Shown: positions 11,201-20,920, counted from the stretch's first letter. The stretch: 64,000 bases of DNA from Amaurobius ferox (GCA_951213105.1 OX578142.1:6278649-6342648); one strand, 5' to 3'. Program-made: numbers and translations. Notes: generated from the sequence alone by a model not told the origin.

Positions 11201-12604
11201 ATCTTTCCTCTGAATAAAAATGATTTAAACATCTATCACATAAAAATATATGATGATTAGAAATTTGTGATCTGATCAAACTATTCATATTTTTAATCCA
11301 ACAATAATGATCATTTTTTTCATCTTTCATATAAAACAAGTTTACATGTTTTTCTAATTTATTGTTAGTTATTCTAAGTGGATAAATTGAACCACTACAA
11401 ACATTTACAGATATATTATTTAGTTTTTCAAATTCCTTAATATTGTCTAATGAAACAGGAAAATCAATATCTTCAAAATTTAATTCATCTTTATATTGTT
11501 CTTATTTTGACACTCTTTGAGGATTTTTTTTACAGGATGTATTGCTGATAATATAGACCACATAAAACATTTACTATCTTTATTTCTTGCATTTATTATT
11601 GCTAGTTTAGATTTTATGTTTTCAGGTAAATCAATATAACTTGATCCTATCAAGGATTGATACTTATTTATTCTCAACTCCAAAAATTTAATTTCTTCAA
11701 GACTCCAACCAGATCCTTTTGATATAAACTCATCAGATTCATTTATTAATTTGTCAATAACATAATCATAAAAAGTATGTAAATCATTAGATCATAATAT
11801 ATAATTTGATTCTCAGTTTTGAATGTAAATTCTTGAATTTCTTCATTCAATTTATACAAACAAAACAATTTAAAATTTACCTTTATTCCATTAAATTCTT
11901 TCAAAATTTGCTTTATTTTTTCTATTACAACCTTTCTTTACTCTTCTAAAAATTCTAGAGAGATTTTAATATTATTACAATTATTAATTCTATATGATCT
12001 TAATCTAGTTTATCAGCAGTTTCATATTCCTTAATTTCTACATTACCTTCACCATTTAATAATGCTTTTTTATGTTTTCGACTTGATATGTAATTTTCTA
12101 AATGTTTATAATATATACCGCAAATAATACATTTTCTCTTTTGTTTTGATCTTTTAATCATTAAGTCTTTCTTTATATGTTTTTCTTCATCTTCAGTTCT
12201 GTAATATTTACCGCATATACGACATTTTCTATCTTCTGTAAGTAACTTTTCAAGACTTGTTTTTTCTTCTAGTGTAAATAACTTTTCTTCAGGAAAGAAA
12301 AATACAGATTTAAAATCATTACTATTTTTATTAAATCTTAAACTAAAAGAATAAAAAAATTTCTTAATTTTATTACGTTTTTCAGGTTTTTCAATAAATA
12401 TTTTTTTCTTTTTATCTAAGTATGCTGACAAATCTAGATTTAATAAATCTACTAAAACAGGTTTATATTCACCTTTTTTCTGCTTTACTTAATTAATAAT
12501 CTAATTAAATCATCCTTCTTATAGCCTTTAGATTGTTTAATATTCAATTGTTTTACTACTTTTCTAAGTTCACCAATAGTCTTTGCACTCAGTAACACTT
12601 CCAT
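8290..12604 (-). pseudogene. protein-primed family B DNA polymerase of Polinton-1, broken
   Basis: Would replicate the transposon by protein priming, as in adenoviruses and Polintons. Order on the minus strand: an ATG at 12604 opens a Rho-N/SAP-like segment ('SAKTIGELRKVVKQLN'); then two zinc-finger-like CxxC motifs near 12220 and 12130; the conserved 'KGSGWSLEEIKFLELR' and 'CFMWSILSAIHPV' blocks (11730-11520); a further zinc finger; exonuclease motif YADFEC (11075); an endonuclease VII-like CxxC...DHCH motif (10780-10720); exonuclease motif III '[18 protein letters not shown]' (~10100); palm motif A '[12 protein letters not shown]' (9818); motif B 'NNSVFGKTMEN' (9358); motif C 'YMDTDSF' (9074); and the C-terminal 'DDKRFILEDG' near 8370. 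Catalytic residues are present, but the frame is cut at least eight times (near 12490, 11940, 11790, 11500, 10515, 10370, 9970, 9445, 9168) and a 240-bp duplication lies near the 3' end. Family identity is firm. Confidence 0.92.
8466..8944. repeat. ~240-bp tandem duplication within the polymerase 3' region
   Basis: Two nearly identical copies (about 8466-8704 and 8705-8944), starting at 'caatagacagtctttataat' (8472 and 8711) and running through 'ttcttccataatcacac' to the 'ttacctaata' block. The first copy has lost one T in 'ttttatggttttc'. The near identity marks a recent event compared with the age of the frameshifts. Confidence 0.88.
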
Positions 12605-12622
12605 TTATTAGGAAATATTTCT

Positions 12623-12845
12623 TTAAATACTTTTCACAACTCGCTTGATATGATAATTACTTCTCAAATGTCTTTGTTTATGAAGATATGTATACTGTTT
12701 TCCACATTCACAATATTATTGTATAACTAATCTTAGATTTACAAATTTAACAAATAATGTCACTATTAAATTTACCATAATTACGATGTTTATAGAAATC
12801 ATCTATTGGTTTTATAATCTTACAGTGTGTGCTTGTCACATCCAT
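12623..12845 (-). pseudogene. small zinc-finger protein remnant
   Basis: Not open in one frame. From an ATG at 12845 it reads about 33 codons to an in-frame TAA, continues with a C-x2-C-like segment, and after a further stop and frame change shows a C2H2-like finger ('CECGKQYTYLHKQRHLRSN', with a following H). It lies between the polymerase and two small unknown ORFs. A 27-bp direct repeat ('cttgtcacatccattta') around its start overlaps the end of the neighbouring ORF. Likely a small accessory DNA- or RNA-binding protein; inference from the cysteine/histidine pattern only. Confidence 0.45.
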
Positions 12846-12848
12846 TTA

Positions 12849-13067
12849 TCAGTGTATCTTGTCACATCCATTTATTACGATTTTTTTTAATAAAGGGATT
12901 TCACTGAAATCATTCCAGATTTTTTCGTATTTCCTTTTGACTTTATAAGAAAGTTTTTGAATCTTTATATTATTTTCATTTTTAAAAATATCAAAAAAAA
13001 ATTTCATAAAATAATAATAATTAATTGATTTCTCATAATACACAAAATACAAAAATTTTAAAAACAT
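12849..13067 (-). CDS. hypothetical protein, unknown
   Basis: 72-codon ORF with an ATG at 13067. Its N-terminal half is aromatic and hydrophobic ('MFLKFLYFVYYEKSINYYYF'), its C-terminal half lysine-rich. In AT-rich DNA such an ORF can occur by chance. It fills the gap between two other minus-strand ORFs and could be a fragment of the neighbour ending at 13103. No motif recognised. Confidence 0.3.
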   Translation of the reverse strand: MFLKFLYFVYYEKSINYYYFMKFFFDIFKNENNIKIQKLSYKVKRKYEKIWNDFSEIPLLKKIVINGCDKIH

Positions 13068-13102
13068 TTCCCCAACTTCTTGAGTAATATTATACCTCCT
13101 TT

Positions 13103-13297
13103 TTATTCGATTAAATAACTAATTCTACTTTTATTTCTTTGTTTTAAACTCTCGTAATCTATAATATTAAAAAATTCATCATCAAAAGACATTAGTTTCA
13201 TCTTTAAATTATGCGCTACTTCATTATCTGAAACTTCATTATCTGAAATATCAATCGATTCAACCATTTCAACACCATCAAAAAAGTTAACATTCAT
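13103..13297 (-). CDS. hypothetical acidic small protein
   Basis: 64-codon ORF with two possible ATG starts (13297 and 13293, the first in frame). Acidic N-terminal half ('DISDNEVSDNEV' direct repeat) and a basic, aromatic C-terminus. It lies between integrase and polymerase on the same strand. No family recognised; the internal SDNEV repeat and even composition make it somewhat more gene-like than the next ORF. Confidence 0.4.
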   Translation of the reverse strand: MNVNFFDGVEMVESIDISDNEVSDNEVAHNLKMKLMSFDDEFFNIIDYESLKQRNKSRISYLIE

Positions 13298-13577
13298 TTA
13301 TATACAAGTAAGATATTTCCTCGAAAATCACTTTGCAGGATGATGATTAGTAATGGCTCAGACCATCACAATTAAAGGATGAAATATATAATAACTGGTA
13401 CTTATATAAGAAAAGAACTCAGTTTAACATTATGAATATCTAATGATTTTTATGATAAAGTTTATAAAATCAATTTAATAAAGAATCTAAAAATAGATTA
13501 AAAAAAAAGAAAGTATATAAAGATGATACTCCAAGAAAATTATCAATAATTAAAATGTGATTACTATGTTATAAGAG

Positions 13578-13601
13578 CGGGGGGTGATACATCACGCCCC
13601 G
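13578..13601 (-). terminator. GC-rich palindrome after the integrase gene
   Basis: CGGGGGGTGAT-ac-ATCACGCCCCG: an 11-bp stem with one mismatch and a 2-base loop, only 16 bases past the chromodomain stop (13617-13619) on the minus strand. Like the two hairpins after the 7643 gene, it is a GC island in AT-rich DNA at a gene 3' end. Confidence 0.5.
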
Positions 13602-13616
13602 TAAAATCATCATAAT

Positions 13617-14686
13617 TTAAACCTCACATAAATCAGATGTCCAACTATTAAATTCATCAGGATATCCTAACCATTTTACAAAATATTTATTTCCTTTCTT
13701 TTTTGTGATGTTTTAAATTTTATACATTTCATATTTTTTATTATATTTTACCATTTCATTTTCATAAAAAGTTCCTTCAATTTCTTTACTGTTTAAATCT
13801 TTTAATTGATAAGTAATTGGATCTGTTTTTAATACTTCAGATACCATAAAAAGCTCTTCAGTAAATGCAGGGTCATATCCTCTCATAAAAGTTGTTCTAT
13901 ATTTAGATATTCCAACTTTATCTCCAACTTTAAATTTTTGTTTTCTAATTATTTTTTCTTTATTTAAATTTTTATAAACTTGAGATTCATTTTCTCTAGC
14001 TTCTACAGGAGTCATTTTAATAGATCTATGATAAGAATTATTATAATGTTTAAGTAATTTGGGTAATACATCAAGATATCTTTTTGTGTTATTATCATAC
14101 AAGTATTTCATTATTTTTTCTTTGATAGTTCTGTTAAATCTTTCAGCTATTGCAGATTTTATTTCTTTATTTTTAGTTGTAAACCAATGTATATTATTAT
14201 CTTTGAATAATTTTTGTGTCTGTTTTCCTGTAAATTCAGTACCTCCATATGTCAACATGAATTTTGGCCTTCTTTCTTTAAATATGTTTTTAAAAGCTTG
14301 TACTACTTCTTTAGTTGTTTTTCTTTTTATAGGGAAAATCCAAGCATATTCACTAAAAGCATCAATAACTGTCAACAAATAGTTTGTTCCATCATTATAT
14401 TTACTAAATTTTCTAATAAATAATAAATCAGCATCAAATTGATTATCTATACCAGGTACATATACTCTCCTTCTTTTAAATTTAAGAATGACAGGTTTAT
14501 ATCTAGTATATACATCTTGTTCATGTAAAAATTCTTCAATATTAGGTAATCCTGTTTTTCTTTTCAATTGTTGAATACCACAATAACCTGTTTCTGGATT
14601 ATAATATGTCTCTTTTAAAATTTTCTTTTTGATCCTAAAAAAGTATTCTTTTAACTTCCACAAATTGTACAAATACCTTTACCATT
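13617..14686 (-). pseudogene. Polinton integrase (rve) with chromodomain tail; catalytic Asp lost
   Basis: DDE-type integrase that would insert the transposon ends into the host chromosome. The main open frame (13713-14672) has 319 codons without an ATG; the nearest ATG (14686) is in another frame. Domains: N-terminal 'YYNPETGYCGIQQLKRKTG' region (residues 23-41), core from about residue 75, then an SH3-like C-terminal domain ('KFKVGDKVGISKYR'). The first Asp (D82, 'DADLLF') and the Glu (E177, 'AIAERFN') are present, but the second Asp is Tyr ('LTYGGTEF', codon TAT at 14247-14249). After the stop at 13713 the chromodomain end ('YFVKWLGYPDEFNSW') continues in another frame to 13617. So one frameshift splits off the chromodomain and one substitution removes a catalytic residue: inactive. 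Confidence 0.9.
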
Positions 14687-15090
14687 GGTTTATTATTTTT
14701 AGTTTCATGATAATTTTTAGTTTCGGTTTTCGTTTTACACTTGACACTGTATATAAAAGGAGAAATTCCTAACCCAAAAGTTGTTTTAGCTTTAATAATA
14801 GGTTTAATAATTCCTCTATCTAATCTTTCTCGAAATGTTGGATCTTTTATTACAATTAAATCATAGATTAATTCTTGATCAGCAACATATCTCTGTTTTG
14901 TTTCTTTTGTTTTACTATAAGAAATATCATGTTTTTTACATGCTTTATCAACTCTGTTTATTCCAGGATCACCTCTTTTTAATCTTTTTTCTAATTTTGT
15001 AAATGGACCACAATATTAATATCCAGGTAAATGCATTTCTGGAGGATTTATTTTATCTTGTAACCATCCAACAATATCACCACCTTTCAT
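14635..15090 (-). pseudogene. phospholipase A2-like domain gene (parvovirus-type), stop at codon 25
   Basis: The ATG at 15090 directly follows the stop of the upstream membrane-protein gene. The frame reads 24 codons ending in 'MHLPGY', hits TAA at 15016-15018, then continues open to 14635. The sequence after the stop, 'YCGPFTKLEKRLKRGDPG' followed by 'RVDKACKKHDISYSK', matches the viral phospholipase A2 layout: a calcium-binding YxGP loop, then the His-Asp catalytic pair and a Tyr. This domain is known from parvovirus VP1 and has been reported in some Polinton/adintovirus-like elements, where it is thought to help virions leave endosomes. The stop falls inside the calcium-loop motif. The last ~50 bases overlap the integrase 5' end in another frame. 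Confidence 0.75.
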
Positions 15091-15483
15091 TTATTTAGGA
15101 TGAATAAATTTATATCCATTCAATTGCATTTGTTTTACATATTTTTCAACTGGATTAAATTTTAAACTTTTTATGAAATCCTTTTCTCGTATATAAATTT
15201 CTTCTTCTGTCATTTCCTTAGCTTTAAACGAATTAATGAGTACTTTATAAAAATTATAAAAACGTCTATATTCTTCTTTTCTTTCTACTATTTTAAATGC
15301 AAGATCAATAGCTTCTACTATACCAACCGATAAACTTAAAAAAGCAAGCGGAAGAAAGGCAATAGCTGATAAACCCGTTCCACTTAGAATGACCTTACAT
15401 ACCGATAATGAAATACTTATCTTTTGATACAAATTTCTGCTCTTTCTGTAAACATACAATCTTTTTTCTAAATATTCTTCCAT
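15091..15483 (-). CDS. two-helix membrane protein of Polinton-1
   Basis: Intact 130-residue ORF, ATG at 15483; its stop abuts the phospholipase ATG at 15090. Residues 1-20 are basic and polar, about 23-57 form a long hydrophobic region that can make two transmembrane helices ('ICLSVCK'-like start, then 'AFLPLAFLSLSVGIVEAI'), and 65-130 are charged and helical. The 2-TM plus helical-tail layout resembles SLATT-type membrane proteins superficially; it may equally be a virion-associated membrane protein of the original virus-like element. Intact although its neighbours are broken. Function unknown. Confidence 0.6.
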   Translation of the reverse strand: MEEYLEKRLYVYRKSRNLYQKISISLSVCKVILSGTGLSAIAFLPLAFLSLSVGIVEAIDLAFKIVERKEEYRRFYNFYKVLINSFKAKEMTEEEIYIREKDFIKSLKFNPVEKYVKQMQLNGYKFIHPK

Positions 15484-15487
15484 CTAT

Positions 15488-15734
15488 TTATATGGGATCA
15501 AATTTTTTTCTATATCTCAATTTTGGATTTACTAAATCTAACATTAAAAAATCGTATTGTTTTTGAACACTTTTATTATATATTTGTTTGAATTCTTCAG
15601 TACTTAATTTACCATCTATCTCTCTTATAATCTGTTGAATTTCTTTTGGTTGTAGGTTCAATTTGTTGATTAATTCTCAGAGACTTTGAAATTAAAATAA
15701 TTCTTTCATATTCTACTGGATTTATTAAGTTCAT
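15488..15734 (-). pseudogene. small unknown Polinton-1 gene with one frameshift
   Basis: The ATG at 15734 reads about 25 good codons ('MNLINPVEYERIILISKSLR'). Near 15655 the sensible frame shifts by one: the original frame stops soon after, while the shifted frame continues ('LQPKEIQQIIREIDGKLS' ... 'YRKKFDPI') to a stop at 15488, five bases before the next ATG. Total length would be about 80 residues, mainly helical and charged. First gene of the minus-strand cluster. No family recognised. Confidence 0.5.
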
Positions 15735-16325
15735 TTGTGAACCTTGTTTACGATTTATTCAAATTTTGGTTTATAGTTATTGATATTGATTTATAAAAGT
15801 TCATTCTACATACTTTTTTTTGATTGACATAAATACATTTTTCTTGTAAGTGGTTGTTAATAATATTATTTACAGTGATGGCATTTTTTACTTTAGTGGT
15901 AGTAATTAATTCATTTTATGAGATATTTCAATGGAATTTTTTTTATATGCTAGCAACTGTACTCAACTCAAATTTTTTTTTATATGCACTCACCTTGAAA
16001 AAAAATTGCTTACATATGGTATTCATATAATCAATGCATTTGTTTATATTGTTATCCATTGTTATACACTTATTGGAATTCATTTCTTTGAAAACTGATT
16101 GGCTTTGTATTCTTCATTCAAATATTGGATATGTGGTATTGTGTGGTACTGTATTTGTTTTCAATATATTTAATGTATATTGTATTAGGCATTCATCAGG
16201 TTTTCGCATTTTATGAAAAATTTTTTTTTGAAAATTATCTTACTGTAAGGTTAAATTCTTTTTCTTTTCTCTTTTTTTAGTGAGGAATACTATGTATGTG
16301 AGGAATGTTTAGTGAGGAATACCAT
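15735..16325. other. upstream non-coding region of the Polinton-1 gene cluster
   Basis: AT-rich DNA between the first minus-strand gene and the right terminal repeat. No ORF with protein-like composition. It probably holds the promoter of the cluster, but no clear TATA/initiator pair stands out against the AT background. Confidence 0.5.
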
Positions 16326-18188
16326 GTTGTGACACGTCACGACAAGTTATTATTTTATTATTCAAAATTAACTTTTGTTATATAATTCATTAAATATATT
16401 ATTTTTTTTTAAATTTATTATTCAAAATTATCTTATTCAAAAGTGCTTTTATTTTTTTATATTCATTAATAGGTCAATAGTCTATTTTTCTAAATTAAAA
16501 TATAGCGTGCTGCTATCCATCCATGTTTTCATTCGTACGGTGTACGCCTCATTTGCCGCCCAGGTGGTGAAGTGGATAGCGTTACCGACTGCTGTCTAGT
16601 GGGCTTGGGTTCGAATCCCGAGTAAGGCATTGTTGTTTTCCTGAGGATGAAGACAGTCTTCCCCCTTCTGGGTCCTCGTTAAATGAGAAGCTGCACCCTT
16701 CAGACCTTAGTCAGTGATGCTTGCATGTATTAATAAACTTTGTATTCTTGTCTTGTGTGTCATTCTCTCTGTCCTTCTTCTGGTGTCACTGGACCTGTAT
16801 TCGTGCTAATGCAGAAACAGGGGTCATAAGCAACAACAACAACAACAACGCCTCATTTAAATATGGCTGGATACCAGCACATGTTTTCAAAAATTGGCAA
16901 GGGGTTTGATTATGGAGAAAACTGGTAAGGGAATAATCTTTCGGCGCTCACTTTTTGAACTTTCCTGATTGCGCAGAAGTTAGTTTTTACGGCATGGCAA
17001 CATCAGGTTAGGCGGGAGATTTTTATGCTGACTTGCTTGAGTCCCTCGAATATTCTGGTGAATGAAGGTGGTGTTGGATAAAAGGGAGTCCCTTTGGGGC
17101 TTCCCTTTTGCCATTTTTATATTGGAATATGTCCTCGTGGTATATAAAATTGGTTCAGTGTGCTAAAGGAAATAGGTTTTATCATAAAAAAAATGGAAGT
17201 GTTCGTTTCGACTCATTTAAGGTTCCTGTGCTTGTGTATAAATATGCATTTTTATCTACGTTGAAAAAGTGGAGAAACGAAATTGCTTATATTGAATCAT
17301 GCTGCATTATCCAATCTTGGTATGGATTGAAACTTACATCTTTATTCATCAAAGAGATAAAAAATCTATGATCCTTCATTTTATATCAATTTTCTCTTGT
17401 GAAACTAGAACAAGGTATATTAAGCCTAACTGTAAGAAAAAACAGTGATTTCAATTGAGATGCCTTTTTCTTTTTATTTAAACTCTGCACATGATGATGA
17501 CCTTGCATAAGTGATAATATTTGACCTTGTACTTTTACCAGATATTATCTTGATTTTTTCTTCATATTTATACATTGTTTTTGATATGAAATAAAAATTG
17601 CTATCAATATATATATATATTTACTGAGATCTGCTGAAGTGATGAAATTTGACATGTTTCTAAAACTGATGGTCTTCATGCACATTGAACATTAAAAAAA
17701 AATAATAAAAAAATAAAGAACTTTTATTTGTGTGTGTTTTGTCAATCAGAGTCTTCATGAATATATGTATTTAGATTCAAGAACAATTATTGATTGATCA
17801 CATTTTTGACTACTATACAATAGCTGTCGTTACACTATTAAAAATGAGATTGCTTTTCAGGTTGAGAACAGGGCATGTTATTAAAAATAAGAATTTGATT
17901 CATGTAATTTTTATTCAATGATTTTTTATAGTTTTTTTGTATAAATTAATTCTTATTTGAGGCGCTCACATGCAAAATTGATTTTTAAATTTTATACACA
18001 ATGCTTTGAAGCTATTCTAAATTCTATTCCCACTATACGGTCCCATTCTCATTAAAATTAACTATTAATTAATTAATTCCCTTCTTTCAATTGTATGTGA
18101 GTGACCGACAGTAATCAGAATGGAGTGATATGGCTGCTTAATTGATCTCGTTATCATTAATTAGGTCATTGAGCAGTTGTATCCCAAC
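16326..18188 (-). repeat. Polinton-1 right terminal inverted repeat
   Basis: Inverted copy of 4277-5757. It is longer mainly because SINE-1 (293 bp plus an 11-bp duplication) sits inside it at 16555-16858, and because of short extra segments such as 17690-17760. The outer end near 18183-18190 runs straight into a satellite monomer at 'aaattcctttgtag'. Confidence 0.87.
16555..16847 (+). mobile_element. SINE-1: tRNA-derived SINE with (CAA)n tail
   Basis: Pol III promoter boxes are clear: A box TGGTGAAGTGG at 16565-16575 and B box GGTTCGAATCC at 16608-16618. A ~200-bp body unrelated to tRNA follows, ending in (CAA)n at 16831-16849. Flanked by an 11-bp target duplication ACGCCTCATTT (16544-16554 and 16848-16858). 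The left Polinton-1 repeat keeps the unoccupied site near 5530, so the insertion is certain and younger than the inverted repeat. Non-autonomous; needs a LINE reverse transcriptase. Confidence 0.93.
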
Positions 18189-18469
18189 AAATTCCTTTGT
18201 AGAAAGAACTTTAAGTCAAATGTCTATGTCAGGTTGATGGACAAATCAAATGAAAAAAGAATATACTTTGTGTTTTGGAGAAGGTGGAAAATTTACCTGG
18301 TTTGTAGCGGCGCTTTGTACCGGGTGGATGGGGGCACAAAATTAAAAAATAAATATTTTTTTCTATCTGCGTATAAAAAAGGATAAAACCTATTTCACGA
18401 AAAACGGTTTTGAATATCAAGAATATTAAAAGGAAGATTTAAAATAAAGTGATTGTGAAAAGAAAATTG
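18189..18469 (+). repeat. satellite monomer between Polinton-1 and piggyBac
   Basis: One monomer starting inside the unit at 'aaattcctttgtagaaag' and ending at 'gaaaattg', where the piggyBac element interrupts it. The monomer resumes at 21042. Confidence 0.9.
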
Positions 18470-18867
18470 TTAACCCCTTCAAGCCCAGAATGTTCTGCAA
18501 CGACGCGCTCCCACCAGCCCGCGCTCTTCGCAGACGAGATGTTTCCCCCGGCCCGGAGAGTTTTTGATGTTAAGCCTAATTCAGCAAATAAATCGTAAAA
18601 ATTCAATCAAATTAAAAATTTTAATTCAAAACGTGGAAAATAAGAATATTATGATGGTAGCTTAATTACATATCAATAACATTTATAAAATATTAAAAAA
18701 ATATGAATAAAATACTTTTAACTTTTTAAATAAAAATAATAACACAAATACTCTAACTACAAAAGAATAGAAGTACGAATATAGAACTATACACAAATAT
18801 AAAAATATATACTAAATGCAATGCTTTCAACACTATAGGAAATTTAAAACTTAAAAACCAGGTTATT

Positions 18868-20547
18868 TTAAAAGTTTTGCAGAGTATGATACTTCTCAAA
18901 GCACTCTTCTACGCATAGCCCGACTCCACAAATTTTGCATTCATAATACGTTCTCTGAAACCGGCGTTCTTTCACACGCGTTCTTGTGCATACAACACAT
19001 CGCTTTCGTGATTTTACACCTTTATCATTTATGTACAAACTAGGAAAATGCCTACCTGTCAATCTGAGAGGATTAGGCACGGGAGATTTTGAAGATAACT
19101 TTGTCATTTTGGGTTCAATATATTTTTCAACTATTTGATATATTACGCGCGACTTGAATTTTAAATTTGATAACTTTTTTCCTGTTGATTTCATAAATAA
19201 AACATTGGCATTATATAAAGCCATATCCATGAATCCGAAAAATAATTTTCGATACCATTTTACGGTTTTTCTAAAGGCAGGATAATGATACATTACAGAA
19301 TCTCCCGTGTCTACTCCTCCCATATATTTGTTGTATTCAACAACACAATGCGGTTTTAGAATTTCTTCTTTTGTTTGCCTATCTTTTTTTCCTGTAGGCA
19401 CTTTCTGGTTATTGTGAATTGACGTTATAATAACAACATCTTTTTTTTTGTCTTTAAATCCAAATACATTTACAGAATTCTTTTGAAATGCCAAGAATTT
19501 ATCTTTTTGAAATTTTCGGGGCAAGCTTTTAGGCATTCCCGAACGATTTTTTGAAACAGTTCCACAAATGTTTGTTTTCACGGAGTTCAAGTAAAATGCC
19601 AAATTTGGAGAAGCAAAAAATCTGTCTAAATACAGGTTGTACCCTTTATTCTCAAGAGTTGAGAGCAAAGTCTTCACAACTCTTTCTCCGTAAAGGCCGC
19701 TTGTATTGATGAGTTCGGTGTCCTTTCCTGTGTAGATGAGGAAATTCCAAATATAACCCGTTTGGGACTCGCAAAGTTTGTAAATTTTTATCCCATACCG
19801 CGCACGTTTGGATGGGATATACTGACGAAAGCCAATGCGGCCCTTCCATCCAAACAAACTTTCATCTATACATATTTCCCTATCAGGTGTGTATAATTCC
19901 TTGAAGTTTTTTGAGAGGATTTCGAGAACAGGTTGGATTTTATATAACCTGGGACCACTGCTATCTGATGTGAAATGCAAAAATCGCAGTACATCGCAAA
20001 AGCGATTTCTTGACATTGCCGAATTGAAAAACGGCGTTGCAAACATCGTATCAGTTGTAAAATACATATGGATTGTAGGTTTTTTTATAATGCTCATCAG
20101 CATCACTAACGCCAGAAAAACCCTTATTTCCTTGTCCGTTACCGGTACAAAATTCGATGGAGCATCTGACGGGCCTGGATCACTGATATTTGCCGTAAAA
20201 AATGCACTTGCAAATTCATTAGTCTCTCTTGTAATTAATTCGATGAGTTCCTCGTTAAAAAATAAACTGAAAAAGTCCAATTCCTTTTCAGGAAGCTCTT
20301 CAGGCTCTAAATTCAACCCACTCTTAGATAAAAATGTCAAAAGAGGAAGATCTTTCATATCTTGACTCCATCCGTCATTAGATGCTCTAATTGCATCACT
20401 AATAACACTATCATCGTCATCATCATCTTCACACACATCTGATTCTTCACTCACATAAATATCTGTTTCACTATCACTCGAATCACTCTCCTCATTCATC
20501 ATACGCGCAATTTCACTTTCCGTAAGATATTTCACTCTTTTCGCCAT
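18868..20547 (-). CDS. piggyBac transposase, intact
   Basis: Catalyses TTAA-specific cut-and-paste transposition. The open frame extends to 20625, but the start at 20547 (MAKRVKYLTESEIAR) is preferred: it has a good Kozak context (GCCATGG) and opens the acidic Ser/Asp/Glu-rich N-terminus typical of the family, giving 559 residues. The catalytic triad is in conserved contexts: D in 'CIDESLFGWKGR', D in 'YLDRFFASPNLAFYL' and D in 'YMGGVDTGDS'. Other family blocks: 'YIPSKRARYGIKIY' and 'KWYRKLFFGFMDMALYNA'. The C-terminus has a cysteine-rich zinc-binding domain ('RCVVCTRT...CKICGVGLC'). No internal stops. Either the element is recently active or the gene has been kept; terminal repeats and TTAA duplications argue for a young element. 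Confidence 0.96.
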   Translation of the reverse strand: MAKRVKYLTESEIARMMNEESDSSDSETDIYVSEESDVCEDDDDDDSVISDAIRASNDGWSQDMKDLPLLTFLSKSGLNLEPEELPEKELDFFSLFFNEELIELITRETNEFASAFFTANISDPGPSDAPSNFVPVTDKEIRVFLALVMLMSIIKKPTIHMYFTTDTMFATPFFNSAMSRNRFCDVLRFLHFTSDSSGPRLYKIQPVLEILSKNFKELYTPDREICIDESLFGWKGRIGFRQYIPSKRARYGIKIYKLCESQTGYIWNFLIYTGKDTELINTSGLYGERVVKTLLSTLENKGYNLYLDRFFASPNLAFYLNSVKTNICGTVSKNRSGMPKSLPRKFQKDKFLAFQKNSVNVFGFKDKKKDVVIITSIHNNQKVPTGKKDRQTKEEILKPHCVVEYNKYMGGVDTGDSVMYHYPAFRKTVKWYRKLFFGFMDMALYNANVLFMKSTGKKLSNLKFKSRVIYQIVEKYIEPKMTKLSSKSPVPNPLRLTGRHFPSLYINDKGVKSRKRCVVCTRTRVKERRFQRTYYECKICGVGLCVEECFEKYHTLQNF

Positions 20548-20920
20548 GGCTGCATAAACGAAACTAATAAAAAATAAACCCTCATGCACCCTCTGTACTA
20601 CCGATAAACAAAAAAACCAACCCATTCTCTATCCCCCTATTCGTCCTAAAATCCAGTGTCACAATAAAAAACAAAAACATTAAACTCCCCACAAAACACG
20701 CCTTTGAGATCAGCTCTTTAACTTTACTGCTACTCCACAAAGCAATCACGTGTGTTTGTTTATGTTAACTCCTGAGTCATTCCCAGCTGTAGGAATTCCG
20801 ATAACAGAAACACAGGCTGAAAGTTCAGACCTCATATGACCTCCACAATTCAAAATTACGGTATAGTATTGCCATCTAGTGTCATTAAAAAATTCTAAAA
20901 AAACGTTCCAAAGTTTGGTT

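Larger units (their letters stand above)
4277..18188 (-). mobile_element. Polinton-1: degenerate Maverick/Polinton-class DNA transposon
   Basis: The ~13.9-kb element is defined by inverted repeats at 4277-5757 and 16326-18188. Between them, on the minus strand, lie the diagnostic Polinton gene pair, a type B DNA polymerase (8290-12604) and a retroviral-type integrase with a chromodomain tail (13617-14686), plus a phospholipase A2-like gene and small ORFs. I could not find the major capsid, penton, FtsK-like ATPase or adenain-like protease genes usual for full-length Polintons. The inverted-repeat ends do not show the usual 5'-AG terminus or a clear 6-bp target duplication: the right flank is satellite, the left flank is unrelated AT-rich DNA. 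The ends may be rearranged, or part of the element may be missing. Polymerase, integrase and phospholipase are all broken, so it cannot move by itself. Confidence 0.85.

Noticed and set aside
14059..14423. Plus-strand ORFs opposite the integrase
   Set aside because: Antisense shadows of the integrase coding region, with no protein-like pattern.
16555..16630. Functional tRNA gene
   Set aside because: A and B boxes are good, but there is no proper acceptor stem closure, and the tRNA-like part continues into a SINE body with a (CAA)n tail and target duplication.
16721..17371. Small plus-strand ORFs in the right terminal repeat of Polinton-1
   Set aside because: Not conserved in the matching left arm and partly made of SINE sequence.
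19652..20365. ORFs overlapping the piggyBac transposase in other frames
   Set aside because: Shadows of the intact transposase gene, whose motifs fix the coding frame.
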